From NCBI GenBank assembly GCA_003510345.1, contig DOMW01000041.1, positions 1-6,031 on the forward strand: 6,031 nt of DNA. Direction: 5' to 3'. Source of the stretch: Clostridiales bacterium (GTDB lineage Bacteria > Bacillota > Clostridia > Christensenellales > Christensenellaceae). Under the pieces are notes generated by a model that made no database searches, was not told where the DNA came from, and saw only the letters and a list, made by a program, of their open reading frames with translations. Shown here piece by piece: positions 1 through 4,524 of the stretch; the stretch's first letter is position 1, and each line of letters begins with the position of its first letter. The position numbers and the translations under genes were made by a program.

Positions 1-100
1 TGCGCCGCAGGCTCCTTGACCCATGAGGAATACCCAAAAGTAACCGCAAGATACTTGCACAACAAAATATGGGTTCTTATTTCGGCTGACCTCCCTACCC
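1..100 (-). ncRNA. Possible structured RNA or leader (incomplete at window edge)
   Basis: No credible gene is visible here. On the minus strand a GCAAG-TAT-CTTGC hairpin (58-46) is enclosed by ACCC (74-71) with GGGT (35-32), then a large asymmetric internal loop, then GAGG (93-90) with CCTC (28-25). This is a nested stem arrangement. Two segments, CAGCCGA (89-83) and GGGTCAAGG plus AGCCTGCGGCG (24-3 region), recall parts of E. coli 6S RNA from memory. The spacing between them is much shorter than in E. coli, and no clear promoter is seen after the terminator. The strand is not certain, and it may simply be a 5' leader of the next gene. Confidence 0.25.
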
Positions 101-141
101 AAAACAAAAAAGCGCCCAAGCTGATTTCCCTTGCCGCTCTT
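101..141 (-). terminator. Intrinsic terminator of the asp23-nusB operon
   Basis: Downstream of nusB the RNA can form an 11-bp stem. The base pairs AAGAGCG (141-135) with CGCTTTT (114-108, one G-T), and after a small internal loop CAAG (133-130) pairs with CTTG (120-117) around a 9-nt loop. A T6 tract, then G and T4, follows (111-101). It lies about 40 nt after the nusB stop. Confidence 0.75.
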
Positions 142-179
142 CCCGTTCCCTCGATCGCTTCCGCCGTTTCAAAAAAACC

Positions 180-593
180 TTACTCCGCACGCCGCTCCTT
201 TAAATACCCACCCAGCAACCCATTTATAAACTGAAAGGATTTCTCAGTGGAAAACGCCTTTGCTATCTCCACCGCTTCATTCACCGCGACTTTGGGCGGC
301 GTGTCCATCCATTCTATCTCAAAAATAGCCAGCCGCAATATGGCAAGGTCTACTTTTGAGATCCGCTCCAGCTTCCACGAACGCGAACACGAAGAGATCA
401 TCTCGTCGATCTCCCCTTCCTTTTCACGGAACCCGCTTTCCACTCGGGCGACAAAATCCATGGCAGGCGCGGAAAGCGCCGTTTCATCCATTACCCCGGT
501 TTTATTTTTTACGTCCTCCGCGTGCAGTTCCCCCGTGATGCTGTATTGATACAGCATTTTCATCGCTGTCTCGCGCGCTGTCCGTTTGCTCAT
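180..593 (-). CDS. nusB: Transcription antitermination factor NusB
   Basis: A 137-residue NusB, the all-helical protein that with NusE (ribosomal protein S10) binds boxA RNA and supports processive transcription of rRNA operons. Seen: the N-terminal RTARETAMKMLYQY motif (about residues 4-17), a variable linker (about 20-45), ISKVDLAILRLAIFEIEW (about 83-100), and the conserved P-P-K-V-A-V-N-E-A-V-E-I-A-K-x-F block followed by KSFQFINGLLGG near the C terminus. The length is normal for the family. The start at 593 is chosen by its AGGGGA site and by the family N terminus; the open frame extends ten codons further upstream. It is the last gene of the asp23 operon and is followed by a strong terminator; folD/xseA, which often follow nusB in Bacillota, do not follow directly. 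Confidence 0.97.
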   Translation of the reverse strand: MSKRTARETAMKMLYQYSITGELHAEDVKNKTGVMDETALSAPAMDFVARVESGFREKEGEIDEMISSCSRSWKLERISKVDLAILRLAIFEIEWMDTPPKVAVNEAVEIAKAFSTEKSFQFINGLLGGYLKERRAE

Positions 594-599
594 ATGCCG

Positions 600-605
600 T
601 CCCCT
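600..605 (-). promoter_or_regulatory. Ribosome binding site that decides the nusB start
   Basis: AGGGGA overlaps the stop codon of the DUF2273 gene and lies 6 nt before the ATG at 593. It favours the start MSKRTARE over the ATG ten codons upstream, which would run into the preceding gene. Confidence 0.75.
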
Positions 606-825
606 AGCTGTCTTTTCTTGCAAACAAATTCGTAAAGAAAGCCCCTATGGCTGCGCGCACCTCGGGATGCGTGCCCAAAAAAGCCCCCACGCCCACACAA
701 ATCGCGATCAACAGTGTCGGGAAAAAACCGATGGTAAGGAACAGTATCGCTACGGCAAAACCGATTACCATGCCCCAGAAAAGCCCTTTGTTTCCGGCGA
801 CCCATTCTAAAAAACGATTCAGCAT
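604..825 (-). CDS. DUF2273 small integral membrane protein
   Basis: A 73-residue hydrophobic protein with two closely spaced membrane segments (about residues 14-34 and 36-51) joined at F35-P36. A short amphipathic N terminus (LNRFLEWVAGNKG) precedes them, and the tail is basic (FARKDS). Size, glycine-rich helices and position between amaP and nusB match DUF2273, a family regularly found in Asp23/AmaP clusters of Bacillota and Actinomycetota. Its biochemical role is unknown; acting as a partner of AmaP at the membrane is inference from context. A GAGGT site lies 8 nt before the ATG. The gene begins 10 nt after amaP and ends 10 nt before nusB, so it is certainly co-transcribed. Confidence 0.87.
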   Translation of the reverse strand: MLNRFLEWVAGNKGLFWGMVIGFAVAILFLTIGFFPTLLIAICVGVGAFLGTHPEVRAAIGAFFTNLFARKDS

Positions 826-835
826 AATACCGACC

Positions 836-1387
836 TCACACCTGCGGCTTTATATGGTCTTTGATGCTCATAACGGAAACGTTTACCTGGTGCACCGTGA
901 TGCCGGTCACCTGCGAGATATTCTCCGCCAACCCATCCTTTAAACCGAGTGTCACCGCGGGTATGTTGATATCCGGCAGAACGGATATTTCCGTCAGTAT
1001 ATCGATATAATCCCCGTAGGAAATCACCCGCGTGTGCTGCCCTTTGACATTCTTGTCCCCGCGCACATAGCGTTCCGCCAGTTCTTCGATCGCCCGCACG
1101 GTGATCTGTATCCCGCCATTGTCAAATTGCGAAATCCGCACCGTCCTAGGGGTTTCCTTGCGCATACCGAAAAACAGGAGCATGAAACCCACCGCGATCA
1201 TCACGATAAAGATTGCGGCATAGAGCACCTTGAACCCAACGCCGCCATCCAGAACCGTCGCGACCGCATGACTCAATATACCTTGATCGATTACGCCCAG
1301 CATAGAACAGAATAAAAACGCGGCAAGCAAGATTACTACCGCCAGATATACCGTGAGCACTATGCGGGTACTTACTTTCATTTTCAT
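836..1387 (-). CDS. amaP: AmaP-type Asp23 membrane anchor protein
   Basis: A 183-residue protein with two membrane helices (about residues 9-31 and 53-75) joined by a short loop, then a soluble C-terminal domain. This is the architecture of AmaP, which holds Asp23 at the membrane in S. aureus. The C-terminal domain resembles the Asp23 domain itself: LAENISQVTGITVHQVNVSV here parallels VAENIQ...TMTGLKVVEVNVSV in the neighbouring Asp23, suggesting the anchor and its client share a fold and perhaps an interface. The likely topology puts the C-terminal domain in the cytoplasm (an R-K pair follows the second helix). The start is set by a GGAGG site. Its stop codon lies inside the ribosome binding region of the DUF2273 gene. 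The name rests on architecture and neighbours; overall sequence conservation in this family is low. Confidence 0.85.
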   Translation of the reverse strand: MKMKVSTRIVLTVYLAVVILLAAFLFCSMLGVIDQGILSHAVATVLDGGVGFKVLYAAIFIVMIAVGFMLLFFGMRKETPRTVRISQFDNGGIQITVRAIEELAERYVRGDKNVKGQHTRVISYGDYIDILTEISVLPDINIPAVTLGLKDGLAENISQVTGITVHQVNVSVMSIKDHIKPQV

Positions 1388-1396
1388 TCGCTGTTT

Positions 1397-1401
1397 CCTC
1401 C
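1397..1401 (-). promoter_or_regulatory. Ribosome binding site that decides the amaP start
   Basis: GGAGG lies 9 nt before the ATG at 1387. Choosing that codon drops ten residues from the longest open frame, whose first ATG (1417) lies upstream of this site and so cannot use it. A second ATG two codons later (1381) is a minor alternative. Confidence 0.8.
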
Positions 1402-1423
1402 AAAATTCCGATTCCAACCACAG

Positions 1424-1452
1424 ACATACCCGGCCCTTACAGCCGGGTATGT
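1424..1452 (-). promoter_or_regulatory. Intercistronic hairpin between asp23 and amaP
   Basis: An uninterrupted 11-bp inverted repeat (ACATACCCGGC at 1424-1434 with its complement at 1442-1452) encloses a 7-nt loop. It starts 20 nt after the asp23 stop and ends about 37 nt before amaP. On the transcribed strand no T-run follows, so a full terminator is unlikely. It could protect the asp23 3' end or mark an RNA processing or attenuation site, giving more asp23 than downstream mRNA. Confidence 0.8.
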
Positions 1453-1471
1453 TCCGTCGCCACTGTGTTGT

Positions 1472-1924
1472 TTACTTAACCCTCGGGGGCTTGGGCGCCC
1501 TTGCGGCCGCTTTCGCTTCCCGCGCTTCCACCTTTTTAGGCTCCTCTATGCGAAGCGCCTGCACCGATACATTCACTTCCACCACTTTTAAGCCCGTCAT
1601 CGTTTCGATCGCCTTGATCACGCTTGTCTGAATGTTTTCCGCCACGTCGGGAATGGGTATCCCGTATTCCGCAACGATCGCGACGTCTACGGCGACTTCT
1701 TCCTTGCCGACCTCCACCTTCACGCCCTTTGTCAGGTTTTTCCTTCCTAAAAGGTCTACGATCCCATCCACAAACCCGCCGCTCATACCGGCGACGCCTT
1801 TAATGTCTACCGCGGCAAGCCCCGCGATTGTTGCTATTACTTCGCTGGCAAAAGTTATCGTTCCGTTACTTTCTTTTTTTACCGCTGTAGCGTTTAGATC
1901 ACTGCTCAACTCTTTTTCCGCCAT
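1472..1924 (-). CDS. asp23: Asp23/Gls24 family envelope stress response protein
   Basis: A 150-residue Asp23/Gls24 (DUF322) protein. In S. aureus Asp23 is an abundant cytosolic protein held at the membrane by AmaP and linked to cell-envelope stress; B. subtilis has the homologue YqhY next to nusB. Seen: the family core from about residue 22 (TFASEVIATIAGLAA) through GVAGMSGG, the strand pair VKVEVGKEEVAVDVAIVAEYG, then IPDVAENIQTSVIKAIETMTGL and VVEVNVSVQAL ending near 124. The last 25 or so residues form a Lys/Ala/Pro/Glu-rich, probably disordered tail (ending APKPPRVK) outside the conserved domain. No signal peptide or membrane segment is visible. The start has GGAGGTG 7-9 nt upstream. It is first in its operon, behind a candidate promoter, and is followed by an 11-bp hairpin before amaP. 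The gene symbol follows the family name. Confidence 0.93.
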   Translation of the reverse strand: MAEKELSSDLNATAVKKESNGTITFASEVIATIAGLAAVDIKGVAGMSGGFVDGIVDLLGRKNLTKGVKVEVGKEEVAVDVAIVAEYGIPIPDVAENIQTSVIKAIETMTGLKVVEVNVSVQALRIEEPKKVEAREAKAAARAPKPPRVK

Positions 1925-1980
1925 GACAAAACACCTCCGAAATCCATAGTTTATACGCGCTCCGGCCAGTCTCCCGCCGA

Positions 1981-2009
1981 AAGATACGTCAACCTAAATC
2001 ATGCGCCAA
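1981..2009 (-). promoter_or_regulatory. Candidate sigma-A promoter for asp23-amaP-DUF2273-nusB
   Basis: A -35 like TTGGCG (2009-2004) and a -10 like TATCTT (1986-1981) are spaced by 17 nt, each matching consensus at 4 of 6 bases. Transcription would start near 1974, giving a leader of about 50 nt. The -35 sits at the end of the first 13-mer repeat, and the second copy fills the spacer. An alternative is TTGGAT (2041-2036) with TATGAT (2020-2015), which has a better -10 but only a 15-nt spacer. The start site is not proven. Confidence 0.4.
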
Positions 2010-2019
2010 CCTAAATCAT
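1990..2019 (-). repeat. Tandem direct repeat of a 13-mer, 17-bp period
   Basis: Read on the minus strand, ATGATTTAGGTTG occurs twice without mismatch (2019-2007 and 2002-1990), separated by GCGC. It lies in the efp-asp23 gap, about 65-95 nt upstream of the asp23 start, and overlaps the proposed promoter. It could be an operator for a dimeric regulator or a simple local duplication. Confidence 0.85.
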
Positions 2020-2020
2020 A

Positions 2021-2056
2021 AATAAACCGGTTTTTATCCAAAAAAACAGCAACCGG
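2021..2056 (-). terminator. Probable intrinsic terminator after efp
   Basis: Ten nucleotides after the efp stop the transcript can form a CCGGTT (2056-2051) / AACCGG (2032-2027) stem with an 18-nt loop, followed by TTTATTTAT. The stem is short and the loop long, with a T7 run inside the loop, so strength is uncertain. Its position between two functional blocks supports it. Confidence 0.45.
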
Positions 2057-2065
2057 AGTAAAACC

Positions 2066-2623
2066 CTACACGCGCTCCATATATTCGCCCGTTCTCGTGT
2101 CGATCCTCACATGGTCTCCCGTTTCAATGAAAAGCGGCACCATCACCTTCGCGCCCGTTTCAATGATCGCGGGCTTGTTTCCGGCCGTCGCCGTGTCCCC
2201 CTTAAAGCCGGGTTCCGTTTCCGTGATCTCCATCTCCACAAAGTTCGGCGGTTCCACCGCAAACGCCTCGCCTTTGAAGAACTTGATCGTAACGTTCATA
2301 TTTTCCTTCACATACGGAAGCGCTTCCTCCACCTTTTCCAGATTCAGCGGCAGTTGTTCATACGTTTCCGTATCCATAAAGTGATACAGTTCGCCGTCCG
2401 AATAAAGATATTGCATTTCTTTTCTTTCCACATGCGCTTTGGGAAACTTTTCCGTAGGGTTGTACGTCTTTTCAAGCACGCCGCCCGTCACCACATTTTT
2501 AATTTTTGTACGCACAAACGCCGCGCCCTTTCCGGGCTTTACATGCTGGAAATCCACAATGGACCACACCCCGCCGTCAATCTCCACCGTCATGCCTTTT
2601 CTGAATTCTCCGGCTGAAACCAT
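2066..2623 (-). CDS. efp: Translation elongation factor P
   Basis: Full-length EF-P (185 residues, the usual size), the tRNA-shaped factor that binds between the ribosomal P and E sites and relieves stalling at consecutive prolines. Seen: the N-terminal KOW-like domain with the tip loop VKPGKGAAF, placing the modifiable lysine at K32; the middle domain (YLYSDGELYHFMDTETYEQ near residues 72-90); and the C-terminal OB domain ending with the family signature around GDHVRIDTRTGEY. The lysine tip matches B. subtilis EF-P (5-aminopentanolylated at K32), and no modification enzyme is encoded in this window. The start at 2623 has an AGGAGG site 9 nt upstream. It is the last gene of the upstream operon, followed by a probable terminator. 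Confidence 0.98.
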   Translation of the reverse strand: MVSAGEFRKGMTVEIDGGVWSIVDFQHVKPGKGAAFVRTKIKNVVTGGVLEKTYNPTEKFPKAHVERKEMQYLYSDGELYHFMDTETYEQLPLNLEKVEEALPYVKENMNVTIKFFKGEAFAVEPPNFVEMEITETEPGFKGDTATAGNKPAIIETGAKVMVPLFIETGDHVRIDTRTGEYMERV

Positions 2624-2644
2624 TCGCCATACCTCCTCGGTCTG

Positions 2645-3688
2645 TTATATCAAAATTAATTCTTTGCTGAAACTATGGATGGATCCCCTGCCATATACGC
2701 AGGTATCCTCTATGCGCACGCCGCCACTTCCCGCAATATAGACGCCCGGCTCCACCGTGTACACCATGTTTTTTTGCATCGTATGGGCGCTGTGCGGGTT
2801 CAAAACCGGCCTCTCGTGCACTTCCAGGCCCACGCCATGCCCCACGCCATGCCCGAAACACGCGCCGTAGCCCGCTTCATCGATGACCTGCCGCGCCGCG
2901 GCGTCGATAGCGCGCGCGCTTTGCTCCGCTTGCGAGACGTCAAGCGCCCTTTGCTGCGCCCGCTTTACTACATCATATATTCTTTTTAGTTCGCCGTCAA
3001 CCTGTCCTATTCCAAAAGTACGCGTCATATCCGAACAATACCCCTCGTACCGGCACCCGAAATCAAGCGTGAGCATGTCGCCGCGCCGCAATTTATACGC
3101 TCCCGGCTGCGCGTGCGGCAGCGCGGAATTCTCCCCGCCCGCCACGATCGGGTCAAACGCGCTCTCCATGCCCTGCCGGTTTATCTGGTACACCAGCTCG
3201 GCCCGTATGTCCAGCTCGCTTATGCCCGGCCGGACGCATTGCAAAAGCTCTGTAAGCGCTTTTTCGCTCGCGCGCGCCGCAATTTCTATTTTGCGCACCT
3301 CTTCTTCCGTCTTCACCGCGCGCATGGTGAGCAGCGCGTCCGAAATATCAACGTAGCTTTCCACATCAAAATCCGTTTCAAATTCACCGTAGCGCTGCAT
3401 GGAAACATCCGTTTTCTCGATCGCCAGCGTTTTTATCCCGGTAAGGGCACTTTTTATCGCGCTGCTTCTGTCCTTGCCGCTCGTTGTGATGACCTGCGCG
3501 AGGCCGTTAAGCTGCCGCTCCGCCTGCAAAGTATACCGGGAATCCGTAAAAAACACCGCTCCCGCGCCCGTAATGAGAAACTCCGAGCTGTCGCCCGTAA
3601 ACCCGCTCGCGTACAGCACGTTGATCTGCGACGTTAGAAGATAGGCCTGCGCGGTTTTCAGCTCCCTGATCCTCTCGATCACCGTCAT
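2645..3688 (-). CDS. M24 family metallo-aminopeptidase (Xaa-Pro aminopeptidase type)
   Basis: A 347-residue cytosolic peptidase of the M24 (pita-bread) fold, expected to remove an N-terminal residue that precedes proline. Residues 1-125 form a creatinase-like N-terminal domain (NVLYASGFTG, FFTDSRYT). The catalytic domain follows. All five dimetal ligands can be read with spacing like E. coli PepP: D209 (TLDFG), D220 (SDMTRTF), H284 (GHGVGHGVG), E313 (TVEPGVY) and E327 (RIED). The auxiliary histidines H192, H280 and H291 are present too, so it should be active. No signal peptide is visible. The start codon overlaps the preceding stop (ATGA), and a GAGGAA ribosome site lies inside the end of that gene. 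efp starts 21 nt downstream; the same M24-efp pairing (yqhT-efp) occurs in B. subtilis and many Bacillota. Proline-dipeptidase specificity is a less likely alternative. Confidence 0.93.
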   Translation of the reverse strand: MTVIERIRELKTAQAYLLTSQINVLYASGFTGDSSEFLITGAGAVFFTDSRYTLQAERQLNGLAQVITTSGKDRSSAIKSALTGIKTLAIEKTDVSMQRYGEFETDFDVESYVDISDALLTMRAVKTEEEVRKIEIAARASEKALTELLQCVRPGISELDIRAELVYQINRQGMESAFDPIVAGGENSALPHAQPGAYKLRRGDMLTLDFGCRYEGYCSDMTRTFGIGQVDGELKRIYDVVKRAQQRALDVSQAEQSARAIDAAARQVIDEAGYGACFGHGVGHGVGLEVHERPVLNPHSAHTMQKNMVYTVEPGVYIAGSGGVRIEDTCVYGRGSIHSFSKELILI

Positions 3689-4524
3689 AGCGCTTCCTCA
3701 TACATTTTCTTCATCAGCGCCGCGTCGTTTGCCTGCGTCCCTTTAGATTCGCAGATCACGACGGGCGAAAGGCCGCGCTCGGCGATAAGCTCCGCAAGCG
3801 GCCCGAAAAACGGCCCCCATTCCTCGTCCTCAAACGTAAGGTGCGTCTTTTCCCCTTTTGCCGTGTATTGTATATGCGAAAAATGGATGTGCATCTTTTT
3901 GTATTTTTCTTCGCCCACGCCGCTTTTGAGCGTGTCCAGAATGGCAGCGTAATCCTGCTTGCCCTTAATGCTCCCGAGCGTGCGCGAATTAAGGTGCCCG
4001 AAATCTATCGCCGGGTAAAGCGCATCCGAGAGGGAACACAGCTCGCAGATTTCCTCCAGCGTGCCAATCTGGTTGATTTTGCCCATCGTTTCCGGGCAAT
4101 AAATCATCTCTTGTGCGCCCTCGCCTTTTAAAGCTTTCATGACTGTCGCAAGGTTTTCCTTTGTTTTTTCAAACGCCTGCTCCCGTTTCATCTTGCCCAT
4201 GGAACCCGGATGGAACACCACGCGCCCCGCGCCCATATACCCGCCGGAAACCGTGCTTTCCCTGAAATACTGGAGGTTTTTTTCCAACTCGTCGTTCGCG
4301 AGGTTGATGTAATACGGGGCGTGCGCGCTCACCGCAATACCGCACCGCGCCATCTCATCCTTGATCTTCGCGCCTGTCTCTTCCTTCAGCCTCGCGCCCC
4401 TGCCAAAAGAATATTCAAACGCCGAAAGCCCTAATTTTTTGAGCCACTCCGCCGCCTCATATGTATGTTTATGCCCTTCCGCGTAAAACGCCTCCGCGTT
4501 GCCCGCCGGCCCGAAACGCACCAT
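3685..4524 (-). CDS. Endonuclease IV-like TIM-barrel protein (AP endonuclease family 2)
   Basis: A 279-residue protein of the xylose-isomerase-like TIM-barrel superfamily, closest by motif to deoxyribonuclease IV (Nfo), a three-metal enzyme that nicks DNA 5' of abasic sites. Equivalents of the E. coli Nfo ligands can be read in order: H68 (AHAPYYINL, Nfo H69), H105 (FHPGS, H109), E145 (CPETMGK, E145), D174 and H177 (DFGHLNSR, D179/H182), H214 (MHIHFSH, H216) and E259 (CESKG, E261). The Nfo D-R-H motif that helps bind the third metal reads K226-T227-H228 here, so its aspartate is replaced. The family is therefore certain, but classical AP endonuclease activity is not; it could be a divergent nuclease or a sugar-phosphate isomerase-like enzyme. 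The start is preceded by GAGGAGG. It overlaps its upstream neighbour by 1 nt and the downstream aminopeptidase by 4 nt (ATGA), placing it inside the operon. Confidence 0.82.
   Translation of the reverse strand: MVRFGPAGNAEAFYAEGHKHTYEAAEWLKKLGLSAFEYSFGRGARLKEETGAKIKDEMARCGIAVSAHAPYYINLANDELEKNLQYFRESTVSGGYMGAGRVVFHPGSMGKMKREQAFEKTKENLATVMKALKGEGAQEMIYCPETMGKINQIGTLEEICELCSLSDALYPAIDFGHLNSRTLGSIKGKQDYAAILDTLKSGVGEEKYKKMHIHFSHIQYTAKGEKTHLTFEDEEWGPFFGPLAELIAERGLSPVVICESKGTQANDAALMKKMYEEAL

Noticed and set aside
1..100. OLE RNA, which is known from nusB/folD/xseA/ispA neighbourhoods
   Set aside because: OLE RNAs are about 600 nt and are accompanied by an OLE-associated protein gene; only 100 nt is visible here and I cannot match any specific OLE motif.
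16..234. 72-codon plus-strand frame in the region after nusB
   Set aside because: No ribosome binding site and no recognisable protein features; it runs across the operon terminator and into the nusB 3' end.
1945..1975. Hairpin CGGC/GCCG and TATAAA in the asp23 leader as a second promoter or riboswitch
   Set aside because: The stem is only 4 bp, and no -35-like hexamer lies 16-18 nt upstream of TATAAA.
2577..2630. Short 17-codon frame starting at the ATG just upstream of efp (minus strand)
   Set aside because: It is out of frame with efp and its ATG is only about 2 nt from the GGAGG site, too close for initiation. The efp ATG at 2623 has the right spacing.
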